Shown here one piece after another: positions 20,346-33,693 of a stretch of 64,000 nucleotides of DNA. The notes beneath the pieces were generated by a model that did no database searches, was not told the origin of the DNA, and saw only the letters and a program-made list of their open reading frames with translations. The DNA comes from Protula sp. h YS-2021. Taxonomy: Eukaryota; Annelida; Polychaeta; Sabellida; Serpulidae. The stretch spans positions 2,519,741 through 2,583,740 of the forward strand of contig OX457031.1 of assembly GCA_949752745.1 (NCBI GenBank), read 5' to 3'. The first letter of the stretch is position 1, and the number at the start of each line of letters is the position of its first letter. The position numbers were made by a program, and so were the translations under genes.

Positions 20346-21159
20346 GATCCAATAAAATGCTCGATTTCACCCGCGAACACCATAAAAACGTAATTTGTAT
20401 ACCAGAAGTCTGTCATCAACGGTATCAAAGGCTTTTTTTAGGTTTTTCAATACGCCAACAGTACTTCAATAATCACAAAGAAGTTAAGTTCTCTAATTAT
20501 TCTAATAATGACAAAGAAGATGATCGTTTTGGTCGATATCTATTTTTTTCGGCGAGTCTGTTAATAAATTTATCAAGTGTTTTATAAAATCATTTTCTGT
20601 TTTCTTTGACAACTGGAGTATAACTGAGACTTGTAAGTGCAAAAATCTACACTTTCCTCCCGATTTGAATAAAGGAGAACCTTAAGTTTATTTCATTCTA
20701 TAAGAGAATTCCCCAACCCACATGAACCTTGGTATTTTAGAGCCTTTTTTGCTCGAACTTGTTTTAAAACATACCTTTTGGGGGGCGGCGGCGGGGGGGT
20801 GGGTGTATGCCAGCCATTTATAAAGGTTAGGTTGTTACCTGAGAACAATGCAGCAAGTCATGTATTGGCACTTGAGGCATGAGCCAAAAATAATAACATG
20901 CTGCATTGTTTGGATTTATAACTTTCTTATTAAAGAACACAGTTAAATGAAGACTTTTCAAACATCCTTTTATTATTACGCGTTTTCAGTGTTGCAAATT
21001 GAAAGTCTCACATTTGGGTAATCTACAGCCATTCTTGCAGCACTTAACTTTAATATGAAGCTTACTATTTTGCGACGTCCATTTATTCATGATTTAACAC
21101 GTGTTGTAATTTTAAGGAACTTGCTGTGCTTTATATCCAGGTGCCTAGTTCGTTTATAT
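20346..21159. other. Non-coding stretch, nothing recognised
   Basis: AT-rich, with a short poly-G tract at about 20780-20800. Confidence 0.4.
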
Positions 21160-21548
21160 TAATCGCATGTTTAATGTGTGTAATATGTGTACTAGATGTT
21201 ACGTGTGTAATGCTTGTAATATGACAAATGTGTGCAATGTGCGTGAAGTATGTAATGTCCATAATGGGCGCAATGTGTGTATTGAGTGTTATGTGTGGAT
21301 TGATTGTCATGTGTGTATTGCGTGTTATGTGTGCATTGATTGCCATGTGTGTATTTAGTGTTGTGTGTGTATTGAGTGTCATTTGTGCACTGAGTGCCAT
21401 GTGTGTATTGAGTGCCATGTGTACATTGAGTGTCATATGTGCATTGAGTGTCATGTGTGCATTGAGTGCCATGTATGTGTTGAGTGTCATGTATGTATTG
21501 AGTGTCATGTGTGTATTGAGTGTAATATATGTAAAGTGCGTCATTTAT
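21160..21548. repeat. 18-bp tandem repeat (TGTGTATTGAGTGTCATG)
   Basis: About 20 units with an 18-bp period. The plus frame reads CIECHV repeatedly and looks like a Cys/His protein, but all frames on both strands are open through the array, so it is most simply a satellite. Confidence 0.85.
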
Positions 21549-21729
21549 GTGTGTGTTCAATGCAGAGAATTAATATTCAATTAAGTAACAGCAACAATTC
21601 TTCATGGCGCTCCATAAACTTCTGGAGGGTGCACTGGCTGTACACAACTGATTGATTCAATTGGACGGGTTGTTGCCTACATAGGATGCCTATTTGCTGA
21701 CGCCAAAATTTTCCTGCTCCTGTCTGTCT

Positions 21730-21882
21730 TTCCGTTTTTCATCCGAGCTGTTTGTCTGTTTAGCCGTCTGACCGTTTCTCATCCGAGCTGTTTGTCTGTT
21801 TAACCGTCTGACCGTTTGTCATCCGAGCTGTTTGTCTGTTTAGCCGTCTGACCGTTTGTCATCCGAGCTGTTTGTCTGTTTA
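21730..21882. repeat. Four 40-bp units containing CATCCGAGCTGTTTGTCTGT
   Basis: Near-identical units of CATCCGAGCTGTTTGTCTGT followed by TTARCCGTCTGACCGTTT, period about 40 bp. Confidence 0.85.
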
Positions 21883-23215
21883 CCGTTGAGCCGTCCAGCC
21901 TTCCGTCTGTTCATCGCTGGCTATTATTCCCAACATTATAATCCGCTACTGTGGTATATGGTTCATATTTGGTCTCTAGTGGTGGAAAAATCATGTTGTT
22001 TATAATTTGACCTTGACCCGTTGCACACCCAATTTAGTTTCTTCATACGTTAAGCAGCACTAGTTACGGTTTTGGTGATCAAAAAAGCGACCAAAAAAAT
22101 GACATCTTTAATCAGTCACCTGAACATTTTTTTAGGAATTAGACAAAATTGCGGTAAAATAGGGACGAATTAGTTAAAGTTATGAGTAATTTTGAAAACT
22201 CATTTTGTATTTAAAGTTTTTTTCACATCGTCGTGAAATTATTTTGAAAAAGTTTTCTTGTGGAAATATTTGTCATTTTGAAAAGTTTAGTTTACCAGCT
22301 TCTCCTTGACGGCATTATGTTAAATAATACCATGGTTTGACAATGGCGCCAAAAAGAAAAATAAATAAATAAATAAGAACATGCTTCCTGCAAGATATTT
22401 GTCAAAATGATTCTAATTTATTTACCAGGATTGTCACAAATATCTCACATTCGTCAAAAATAAAAACTGAGCAGTGTTTATAAGTTAATAAGGAAATAAA
22501 GTAATAAATAAAAAATAAAAACAAAAATATAAAAAAGTTGTGCAGTGGTAATAAGGTGCAGATCTAGACTCTGTTTACCTCCCTGTTTGCGAAATTACTC
22601 CTGAGACAAAAAAGTACGATACTCAGAACTTAAAATATAGATTTCTATAGATCTTAATTAAAGTTTAAAGTAATCACACTGTGCCCAGTTAGCGTACCGT
22701 GCTTTTTATGGTAGTATAGAGAATAATGTGGATATGGTTGGTGAGATTGCTCGGAAACGCCTGAGGCTATGACAATGAAACCCGAACTGAAAATTTGAAA
22801 CTGAACAAGAGTGCAACGAAGTGAATTTTATATACAGAAAGCTATTAAGCTGCATTCACAAAATAAATGACTGTAGTTTAAATATATTTGGTTTTCAATG
22901 TCCCGCTTACCCTTATTTATTTATGTTTTTATTTACGTCCTTATCTTCCAAACAAAATATATTTCAAAATTTGAACTCCTTTGTTCTTTAGTTACGACTC
23001 TATACAACGTTGCATCAAAGACGTTGATAAAACGTCGAAGAAACTGTGATTTTGGTTGCTACCAAAAGCAACGTCAAAAGATATTAATTAAACACTACTC
23101 TATGCTTGCGACAAGTTACAATCAAATTAAAACTGCATTCAATGTTACAGTGTGGTCGGGACGACGCTGCAACCTCAAATCATACTGAGGGCCATTGGCC
23201 TGCCTATAAGCCCCA

Positions 23216-23218
<3 letters not shown>
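21883..23218. other. AT-rich stretch, nothing recognised
   Basis: No supported gene. A 96-codon plus frame at 22898-23188 lacks any recognised domain. Confidence 0.4.
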
Positions 23219-23262
<44 letters not shown>

Positions 23263-23313
23263 AACACACACAAACACACACAAACACTCACACACAAACA
23301 CACACACACACGG

Positions 23314-23345
<32 letters not shown>

Positions 23346-23410
23346 GGACACACACACACATACACACCCACACACACATACACACAAACACACACACACA
23401 AACACAAACT
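23219..23410. repeat. (CA)n microsatellite
   Basis: Interrupted (CA)n with AAACACACA variants over about 190 bp. Confidence 0.95.
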
Positions 23411-24006
23411 ATGATTACTCATTACCAGGAGATATGGAACGATCGATATGATTGCGCTGATGCTGCACAGAGAGTTATCATAGCAGATGCCTTGTAGATG
23501 GGTTTCAACGGCAAACTTCTAATGCCCACTTTTTAAATATAAAATCTAAATCTATTTTTAAACAAATTAAAGGAGGATAAACCAGTATGTCTTACCAAAT
23601 TTGTTAGTCTTAGCTCTAACCGTGTCACAAGGTTGCGTGACAAGATCATGGCTAAAGAAAACACACACCCATAAACTTACCGCACGAATTCAATAAACGA
23701 AGGGTATTGCAAAGGTTATTTACTAAACAGCAAATCTCTGTGGGTAACAATATGATATAGAACACATTTCACGCATTATTAACACGATTTGGTTGCACAA
23801 AGAAAGGGTTGCGTTATATTTTTATTATCAAGGTGAAACATCGGTGCATTTCGTATGGTGCACGCCCAGATATCATTCATTGTGATAATTTAGACCAACT
23901 TTGTGCATGGTTTGTCTGCACACTGTCGTAACGAAATGGAAAGGAACAGCGGTATTCCCTGTATATAGTCCCCTGCATTTGCAGGATGAAAATCAGACTA
24001 TGCGAG
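23411..24006. other. Non-coding stretch, nothing recognised
   Basis: No gene or repeat could be supported. Confidence 0.4.
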
Positions 24007-24048
24007 CTAGGAGAGAAAGAAGGGAGAGAGAGTGAGAGAGAGAGACAG

Positions 24049-24116
<68 letters not shown>

Positions 24117-24154
24117 AGGGAGAAAGAGAGAGAAGGAATGTGTATAGATGAGCT

Positions 24155-24191
<37 letters not shown>

Positions 24192-24240
24192 GAGAGAGAG
24201 AAAGCGAGACAGAGACAGGGAGAGAGACAGAGAGAGAATG
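24007..24240. repeat. (GA)n-rich microsatellite with (GATA)n core
   Basis: Mostly (GA)n with a short GATAGATA block at about 24050. Confidence 0.95.
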
Positions 24241-24601
24241 AATAAAAAATACAATACTGTGCTAAAAAATTGTGTTGATTTTCACGCTTTGTGAATGTTT
24301 TCGTCATAAACTTCTCACATAGTTCTTTTTTGCTGGTCTGGGCAAGCTGTAAAGAATGTACCAAAAAACCTCTATGGGCGTAACGACTGTATGGGGTTAC
24401 TTTTATTGGAAACGTTTACTTGTAGTCATTGCCCTTTTTTAGAAAAAAGATGGAAAAGAGAGCGAAAATAAATTGCACGAGGAAGGGGATGAGAGACAAG
24501 GCTGTATTATCGCACAGGTTACACGAGGCTCCGTTCAAACACCAATATTTTATACTAGATATAAAGCAGCTAAAACCGGCGCTACCTGGAGATCATTCGT
24601 C

Positions 24602-24690
24602 TGTTATTTCACAATGTTTCACAACTGTTTCACATATTGTTTCACAACTGTTTCACACTGGTTTCACAATGTTTCACATTCGTTTCACTT
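24602..24690. repeat. TTTCACAACTG-type short tandem repeat
   Basis: Seven or so copies of GTTTCACAA(C)TG, about 12 bp each. Confidence 0.75.
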
Positions 24691-24847
24691 ATAGCCAATC
24701 AGAGCACAGAGGTTGAACTTGCATCGGTGTGGGCTCGTACATAATCAGTAGCTATTCATAATGCACATTTCAGTCACAACCATTGATTTTTGACGGAGTG
24801 AAGCATTAATTCAGGTTTAAATAAATAAAATAAATATCCATTTAAGC

Positions 24848-25165
24848 TCAAATTAGTCAAGTCGTCGCCCTATCGTTCGATTTAAGACTGGATCGATTTT
24901 GTCGTCGGCTAGCATCGATTTAAGTCGAAATCATCTACATCGTCGTCATATCGTACAGTTTGAGACTAGATCGATTTTTAATCGTCGCCTAGCGTCGATT
25001 TAAGTTTAAATCAGTTATGTGGTCGCCATATTGCCCGTTTTGAGACTACATCGTTTTTCGTTGTCGTACATCTTTGATTTCAGTTTAAATTAGTTATGCC
25101 GTCACTATATCCACCGCGTTTACTTATCTAGTGATTGTCATCGTCGCCAAAAAATAGATTGAAGT
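24848..25165. repeat. Four diverged units of about 80 bp rich in CGTCG and ATCGATT
   Basis: The phrase [GT]CGTCGCCATATCG recurs at about 24863, 24940, 25022 and 25099 in a common ATCGATTTAAG framework. Confidence 0.7.
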
Positions 25166-25318
25166 TAAATAATTGGCGCCTCAGCTTGGGATCGAACTGG
25201 AGACTTCTCGCATGAAAATCGAAAATTTTACTACTCAGCCACCGCATTTCCCCCCATTGTTCCCCCTTCATTTTTTCCCCTTCTTCCCCATTCTTCCCCG
25301 CTCTGACAGACGAATGTT

Positions 25319-25490
25319 CCCCAGCTTTAGCTCAGTCGGTCGAGCGTTGGTCCTGTAATCCCAAGGTCCTTGGTTCAAAACTGGCCAGGGGTGGAAAGCA
25401 GGGAATTGGCCTTCTCACAAGCTGTACTGTACAAGATTATTCACCACTACGGAATTCAAAATTAGCGCAGATGAGTCTTCCGGCCATCCC
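25319..25490 (+). mobile_element. tRNA-headed SINE copy
   Basis: CAGCTTTAGCTCAGTCGGTC (A box) and CCTTGGTTCAAAACTGGCC (decayed B box) are followed by the same body as at 20217. The arm fold is non-canonical, so it is not a functional tRNA. Confidence 0.55.
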
Positions 25491-27329
25491 TTAAATAGAG
25501 TATTCATAAGAAAGGCTCCAAGTGGTGAAGAAACAACACGGCAATGGTTATCATAATCGCCGTCTTCAGGTGCAGTTTATGGCTTTGTTCGCAAATTATT
25601 TAGCAAGAATGCTCACACTAAGTTATGCTCAGTAGAGGGATTTAGTGACTGGAAAAACCGGTGTGTATTTGATCATAGAAAATGCTTGTTAGTGCGCACT
25701 ACTTACAAATCTAAACATGAACTAGGTGACAAACTGGCGAACAGATAGAGGAAGAGTATCACTACTGATGAAACGGACTGAAGGAAGTAATGGCCGTCAC
25801 GTGCAAACTTGCTTAGCGAGATCTGCAGCTCAGAGGTACTGGTGAGAAATCTGAGTCAGTAAACAATGGGAATTTCCTCGGAATAACTGAACTTTAACAG
25901 AATTTGACCCATTTCTTGCATATCACATTAAGAAGTAGGCGAACAAATGAAAAGATAACCCGTCACACCTGTCTAAGACAATGTATGAAGAATTATTCGA
26001 CGAATTGGCAACACAAGTGCGCGCGGCATATTTTAGATGAGGTCACAAGCTCTTTATATTTCTGTGTATCTCTTGATTCAATGCTGCGCTGATATTGACT
26101 AACTGAGCACAATACTGCACTGTGTATCACAGAACGGTACCCCCATTTTATTGGCTTTTTTAATATTCTAAGTCTGGGGAGGAAAATCTCGAGAATTGTC
26201 ACGGATTATTTCGAAACAATGTGTGGTTTATCAATAACAAAGTGTCGCAGCCAGTACATGCACTGAATAATATTACTTTAGATTCACAACAAAAAGTTAA
26301 CACTAGAATTTGCATTAATGCCTGTTTTCGAAAAAGAAACATATTAGCTAAATTCCACTAACCAGTCAATCGTTAAAAGCAGAACAAATAGATCTACAAA
26401 CATGTGCTAATTGATACACAATGCCGTCCCGCAGTATCAAGCGATTACGAGATAGTTTTGAGAAATTTGAAGGTGAGACTTAGTCTATATTGCCCAATTA
26501 TGATTATAAACAAGCTTCGACTCACATAAGAAAACGTAAACATGACGGTCCTACAAGCTACTTAATTTTATCACCATGTGATACGTTGCGTGGTATGCAC
26601 CTTCAGTGTTATAATTGATACCCTAGAAGCCAATATGAAACCGCGCAGTGAGGTATACAGAACCGTTTCGCAGGATTTCTACTATTATCTGGATGAGAAA
26701 CTGAGAGATAACCGTCAGATAAGTTAAAGTTCAAGTTAAATGAGCATTTCCAAATGTTGGCATATTTCTCTAATGATTAGTAAGAGTTCAGCTGGATACT
26801 CGTTCTCACAACTCAAAACAATCAAGAATCCAAACATAACAGCCATGACACAAGACAGATTAGATGCACTCTCTCTCTCTCTCTATTGTGCAAAGAAGAT
26901 GATATTTTTAGAAAAATTGTAGTCATGATTTGATTGAAGACTTTACAAGTATTTCGCAAAAAGTCATTATAAGTATTACTTTTAAATGTACTTGTAAAAA
27001 TTTAAAAAAATATTGATGGCGTGAAAATTTTTGCAGGGGTAAGGGGCCTACGTCACATGCACCGCCTAAGGCCTTACAATGTCCTAATATGGCGCTGGTG
27101 AGAGGTTTTATCTCCAGCCACATATAGGGACAATGTCACGCATAAATGAAGAATTTACAGGACAAAAATTTAATCAAACCGATGCCCCACTCCACATCTT
27201 TTTAAAAGGACGGTCGTGATGGGGAGGGATTGAAACGGTGTGACTGCTCTTTTCAGACCTCCACCATCTCCCCTCCCTCACCACCTGCTCTCGCTTTTAT
27301 CACATTATCCTATTCTCACACGCAATCAC
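25491..27329. other. Non-coding stretch, nothing recognised
   Basis: AT-rich with scattered short open frames and no domain or RNA signature. A GC-richer patch at 27030-27130 may be an old SINE. Confidence 0.4.
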
Positions 27330-27399
27330 AGTTCTGCCGCAATTTTTTCCGAATTACGAAAAAGAGCAACAACCAGGTGAGTATCAATGACCGTTATCT

Positions 27400-27870
27400 T
27401 TAACCAGAACTTGAAGAAAGTAAAACCGTTTCTCTGGCGAATCACAAAAATATTTTCACAGAAATGTAGATATAAATCAGCTGCCTTTACATACAATTGC
27501 AATTGAGTAAGGCTATTTTCCTGAAGATCGATAAGATTTTTTACCGAAAAAGTTTTGAAGACAATATGTTCTATTATTATTATATACAATTACAATTGAG
27601 TAAGGCAATTTTCTGAAGTTCGACAAGATTTTTTACCGAAACAAATTTTTTAAGACAATATGTCCTATTATTATTACATACAATTGCAAGTGCGTAAGGC
27701 TATTTTCATGAAGTTCGATCAGATTTTTTGTCGAAAAAAAAATTTGATGACAATATTTCCTATTATTATTACATACCATTGCACGTAAGTAAGGCTATTT
27801 ACCTGAAGGTCGATAAAAATTTTTACCGAAAAAATATTTATTGACCAATATGTCCTCCTATTTACGGCAT
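27400..27870. repeat. Four diverged tandem units of about 93 bp
   Basis: ACATACAATTGCAATTGAGTAAGGC recurs near 27491, 27584, 27677 and 27771, each time followed by CGATAAGATTTTTTACCGAA and a CCTATTATTATTA tract. Confidence 0.75.
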
Positions 27871-28194
27871 ATCGTCAAGAAAAAAAGTAATAATAGCCAA
27901 GCAAGTATGAATGTCCGTTTCCTTAATTCCAAATTTTAAAACGGTAAGATTATATAACTAGCGTTGCTTAAGATTTTTATAAGACGCTGTTTTTTTTCAC
28001 AATATTTTCTCCCATTTTTTCCAAATTGCAAAAAGTAGCAATATTCAGGTAAACACCAATGACAGTTCCCTTTAACAAAACTTTCAAGACAGTAAGTCTA
28101 TTTTCCTGGTGTGAAATAATTGTTTGCCAAAATTTCATTCAATTTTTGGCGGATCGCCAAAAATATAACAGCCAGGTGCATACTTTTGCCCGAT

Positions 28195-28800
28195 TTTCTT
28201 ACTCTCTCCCTCTTTCACTCCCACATACACATACTTTCTCTCTCTAGTTCCCAACCCACGCCAAGTCCCTCCCTGCCACTCTCTCTCCCTGCAACTCCCT
28301 CTCTGCAACGCTCTATCTACCTATCTACCACTCATTTCCTGCCATTCAATTCCTGCCATTCCCCCCTCAATATCACTAACGCCTTACCACTCCCTCTCTG
28401 CCACATCCTCCCTTGCACTTACTCCTTGCCAAATCCTCCCTGCCAAATCCTCTCTGCCATACCCTCCCTGTCACATCCTTCATTCGCCCCCACCCAATCA
28501 CACCCACCTTTCCACTCTTTCAATTACGCCCTCCCTGCCACTCCCTTTCTGCCCTTCATTTCCTTCCATCACCTCCGTAAAACTCCCTCCTTGCTGCTCT
28601 GTTCCAGCCATACCCTCCCTGCGACTTCATTCCTGCCGCCTCCTTAGCATCACTGCCTCCCTAACCCAACCTCCCTGTCACTCCTTCCTCGCCAGTCTGT
28701 TCCAGCCATACCCTCCCCGCCGCTCAATCTCTGCCACTGCCTCCTTACCATACACTCAATACGACTCACTCCCTGCCTTAGCCTATCAACTATAACTTCC
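28195..28800. repeat. C/T-rich degenerate repeat (CCCTCCCTGCCACTC)
   Basis: Pyrimidine-rich DNA with a loose 17-18-bp period. The long plus frame across it is a composition effect. Confidence 0.65.
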
Positions 28801-29439
28801 ATGCTACTCATCCAATCTCTCGCTGCCACTCCTTCAATGCTACTGCGGTTATCAAAAATTCCATCTTCCCTGTAAAACTAATACCATCCACACAAGGACA
28901 CCTCCTCCGAATAACTCCAGAGTGTTTACGAACTACTCCCTTTAGCGAAACTTGTCTCAAACTTGCCTTGTTTATTTATTTATTTCATTTTATTTCAGAT
29001 ATTATGGTTCCATTGATGATGTTGTCTGAACCAGTCTAATCTTTCGCGCTTCTACCTGATCGTCAAATCGGGAGTTTTTCTACACACAAAAAACTGGTTT
29101 TTTTAGATATCGATGTTGCTTTAGCTAATAAAGAGTTTCTGTGGTGCTTGCCTGTAGTCGTTTCCTTTCGGGACTTCTAGAGTCAATGTTGCTAAAACAA
29201 AACATTTCAGTAATCCTAACATTTAAGGTATTTGTAATCATCTTCATGTTTAGAAAGGTCTCAGATGTTTGTTTCACATTGAGATTCATTATTTCTGGCA
29301 TTGAAAGTATCTAAAACTTTGATGCATGTAATGGAAAACATTATCAAAAAATTTCATCTTCGCTTGTCCAAATAAGCCTCTGCAAAAATATTTCAGACTT
29401 TTTGCAGATGTTTATTTATCTTCTAAATCTTTATATCAA
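28801..29439. other. Non-coding stretch before the LINE
   Basis: Nothing recognised. It may include the 5' UTR of the LINE copy that follows. Confidence 0.35.
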
Positions 29440-32400
29440 GAAGATAAGAAATCTATGAACCTCTCCATAGATCGGTCAAATTTGATAAAACCACATTTGC
29501 ATCAGGTTCTTTATCCGTGTGCACTTACTTTTTTATTAACCTTGATATTGCATTCTCTACTGAGTATACTGAGTATGCCACCATCTTATCATTCCTTACC
29601 AGTTCGATATTATCTTTCCTTTTTGGCTATGAGTCATTTATACACGGATTACAAACATGGTGATTTTGAAAATTCCATTGACCCTGATAATAATTTTTTT
29701 AACACTCTAGAATGTAGTTGTGAGTATTGCACTAGTAACCAATTTTCATGTAAAATCAAGAAAGTTAAGGGAATTTCTATCGTCCATCTACATTGTAGAA
29801 GTATTAAGGCTAACGTTGAAGCCATGAAACTATATCTCGATAGCCTTGACAGCAAATTAAACGTTATATACTACGACGATGTCACTGAATTTGATATGGA
29901 AAATTTTACAAGTGTGAACATTAATCGGGAAAATAAGAAGGGAGGAGGAGTTATGTTGTATGTTTCAAATTCATTTGTTTTTAAGTCAATACAGTCTTTT
30001 TCCGTAGCAACGGATGACCTTTTCGAATCTGTTACTGTTGAACTGGTGGTACCTTCAGGCAAAAACATAGTAGTAAGTTGCATTTTAGAGTCCCGGGCAG
30101 CTGTATTGAAACTTTTGAGGAGTCTGTTAAGGAATTTTTACTTGAAAGAAGAAATAATAAAGCAATTATTATGTGTAGGGATTTTAACATAAATCTGATG
30201 AATTATAACCAGCACCTTGAAACAAAGTCATTCGTAGATATGTTATATAGTTTTGGTTTGTACCCAATGATTAATCAGCAAACAAGAGTTGCTCTAGATA
30301 GCGCAACAATAATTGATAACATTTTTACAAACATGTTAGACAAAAGTGAGAACGGCATCTTAATTGATGACACTATAAGTGATCACCTACCAATCTTAGC
30401 ATGTATTGATTGTAACAATTTACCTAAAAAAGTTACAAAAATGTTTCGTCAGAAAAGTTAACGATATTTATATAGCAAACCTGAATGATGAATTAGCTAA
30501 TCACAATTGGTCAAGTGTGTACTTTGATGATGTTAACACTTCCTACAATTACTTTATATCTCCTGTAAAATATCTTTATGATAAGCATTGCCCTTTAAGA
30601 AAGGTGGAAGTTGGTGGAAAGAAAGATATTAAACCGTGGTTAACTAAAGGTATTCTAAAATGAGTAAAAAGAAAAAATATTTTATCTAAAATGTTTATTA
30701 AAAACAGGACTGTAATTAATGAATCAAAGTTTAAGACATATCGCAACAAATTAACAAGTATTAAGCGCTTTAGTGAAAAAAGTACTACAGTGACTTATTA
30801 AATAAATTCAATTACAACATTAAAGAAATATGGCGCATTTTAAATGAAATCATTAAAAAGCGAAAGGTTCTTTTAGCACACCGGATTACTTCACTGACGA
30901 TAGCGGTGTACGGATTTCGAAAAAAAACAGGATATTGTAAATGGGTTTAATAAATGTTTTACTAATGTTGGCACTACCTTGGAAAATAATATAGAAAAAC
31001 CTCCTGGCAATTCTACTATTTTTGACTATCTCAGTGAATCGTCCAAGTGTCCAATGTTTATATCAGCAGTTGGCGAAAGGGAAATATTAGATCTCGCTAA
31101 ATGTTGTAAAGGTAAAACCTCTGTGGATCATATCAATCTAGACATACGTATTGTAAAGGAAATTATTCCTAGCGTAGTTAAATCGTTTACATATATCTGT
31201 AACTTGTCTTTTACGGCTGGCATATTCCCTGAACAAAATAAAATTGCGAAAATTGTACCCTTGTTTAAGTCTGTGATAAATCATTATTTACAAATTATAG
31301 GCCAGTTTCATTGTTGCCACAATTTTCAAAACTGTTAGAAAAATTATTTTACAAACGCATTAATGACTTCTTTGAAATTAATCATCTCCTTAGCGAAAGT
31401 CAATACGGCTTCAGAAATAAGCGATCAACTGCCCGTGCATTAATTCAGTTGTCAGAAGAAATTACATCAGCAGTCGATAAGAAAGAAGTTACTATTGGTA
31501 TTTTTATAGATCTTAAAAAGGTCTTCGACACAATTAAGCATTAATTATTGTTAAAGAAGTTAGAACATTATGGTACTAGGGGCCTAGCTATGAAATGGGT
31601 TGAAAGCTATCTATATCCAGAAAACAGTTTGTCAAACTAAATGATATTGAATCAGATATGCTGACAGTAGTGTGTGGTGTACCGCACGGTTCAATCCTAG
31701 GTCCTTTACTATTTATTTTATATATCAACGATATTGTTAATGTTTCTGATCTGCTTAAATTTGTATTGTTGATGATACAAATGTTTTCTCTTCAGGTGTT
31801 ACTGTAAGTGAGTTATGTGATAATGTCAACAAGGAATTAGAAAAGTTAAATATATGGTTCAGATTAAATAAGTTATCCCTGAATGTTAAAAAGACAAATT
31901 TTATAATTTTTTCAACTAAGTTTCTAAATAATGAGACTATATTACTCATTAACGAATGTGTTATTTATCGTGTTTATGTAATCAAGTTCTTAGGAGTAAT
32001 AGTTGATTTTAAATTCAGATGGTGTGACCACGTTTCAAATGTGAGACAAAAGCTTGCCAAGTGCACGTCAATTATATATAGGTGTAGTCATTTACTAGAT
32101 TCAAATGCTCTCCATGCCTTATATTCTACAATGTTTCTCCCGTATATAACATTGTGTCGAAGTAAGGGGTAATGCATATAAAAGTGTAACAGAGTGTATT
32201 TATAAAATGCAAAAAAGTCATACGAATAATAGGAAAAGTAAGTAAATATGAGCACACGAACACTCTTTTTCAGCAGTTGAATATTTTAAAATTTTATGAT
32301 TTGATAGATTTCAAAATTGCTGTGATAATGTTTGAGGCTTTTAACCGAGAGTTACCCGAAAATATTCAAAACCTTCTCTCTTTTCATGATTCCTTTTGTG

Positions 32401-32846
32401 CTTATAAGCTCAGAAGTGAGGGTAGATTCAAAAGTCAATACGCACGTACGTCAGTCAAAGCGAAATGTATCAGTGTTCATGGAATCAATTTATTTAATTC
32501 ACTACCTGTCAGCGTCATTAATGCACCTAATCTATCTACGCTCACAAGATCATATAAGACAATTGTGTTTGAAACATATAAATAAAACTGTGTATCTTTG
32601 GTTGTTTCAGAACATATTATAAAAAGTAAGGTATTAGTAAACGATTAATGCTTTTAATTTGCTTAACCTCAATGTTTTGTACTTTTATGAATCTCCTATT
32701 CTATCTGTCCAATGAAACTGTGAGTATTCAAGTATACGTTGCATTTATGTGTATTTTGTCCTCGTAGTGTGAATCCTTTTCTTTTATCGTGTCCATGTTC
32801 AGATGAATAAACCTAAATTGAATTGAATTGAATTGAATTGAATTGA
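29440..32846 (+). mobile_element. Decayed non-LTR retrotransposon (CR1/Jockey-like LINE), nearly full 3' part
   Basis: Successive plus frames encode one broken polyprotein. An AP-endonuclease domain (about 29760-30440) shows GGGVMLYV, a DFNINL block (the usual GDFN is RDFN here), TIIDNIFTN and SDHLPI. A linker with KPWLTKGILK follows, then reverse transcriptase with ESQYGFRNKRSTARAL, a catalytic block IDLKKVFDTIKH (31500-31542), GSILGPLLFILYINDI (31688-31735) and VDD near 31769. A C-terminal region lies at 32277-32585. Frameshifts and stops fall at about 30070, 30460, 30665, 31300, 31545 and 31760, so the copy is dead. It ends with a (GAATT)n tail at about 32817-32846, typical of LINE 3' ends in this group. 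Confidence 0.85.
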
Positions 32847-33693
32847 AATGAGCAGGTTTTGTTTGATCGTAAAATGTCAAATTATGCGCTTCCGTTATGC
32901 AGATAAGTGATGAAGAGATTTAGCTGAAATTAGCACACATAGACTTTACACGGAAAACCATGATATTTATATTTATGCATCCTATATTAATAAGTAAATG
33001 TTATTGTTCTATAATATTTTTAGATCTATAGGAAGTGATAACGATATATTGTACCAACTATAAGCAGTATTTAAAAATACCGAACGAACACATTAAATCC
33101 AAAGGTCTCTATTTGAACCTGCTCACAAAATGTTAACTTAGTTAAGTACTAGCTTATATACATTTTTCATATAGATCACTGTGTAGTACATATAAAACTG
33201 AATCGCAATGAATATTTAACCAATATATTCAAATTAACCCTGACTAATCGAATATATATAAAAGTAAAATGACAAAACTGTTATGAAATTACTGTTTTAT
33301 ATTGTTTTAAAAAAAGAGAACAAAATGTTTGACAGTAAAATTTGCTTAAAGTATTAGTCACTGTGTATCCTAATTAGTATCCTATATAGCACATTAACTC
33401 ATTTTTTTAAATCTATGCACTGTTATCAGTTGTATAGCACATTAACTCATTTTTTAAATCTATGCACTGTTATCAGTTGTCTGCTCTAGAAACAGCAGAG
33501 AAGACTAACTAGACTATGATTGTATTTTACATCCTACAAGATTTCAAAACTAAACTAAATTTTTATGTTATGAATAACAAATATAAAGTGCATTCACTCC
33601 TTAAGTAAGGCTCTTCTTTATATATAAATCTGTTTTTAATATCTCTTTTTCTTTAAAATTCCCAATAGCAACAAAACAGTATATTAAAGAGTT
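32847..33693. other. AT-rich stretch between two LINE copies
   Basis: A 45-bp direct duplication (ATAGCACATTAACTCATTTT...) lies at about 33387-33480. Otherwise nothing recognised. Confidence 0.5.

Noticed and set aside
23106..23451. His/Thr and Cys/Val repeat proteins
   Set aside because: They are (CA)n read in different frames.
25319..25390. Functional tRNA-Thr or tRNA-Tyr
   Set aside because: The anticodon arm is non-canonical and a SINE body follows.
28120..28647. 175-codon plus frame rich in Pro/Ser/Leu
   Set aside because: Pyrimidine-rich repeat composition with no domain.
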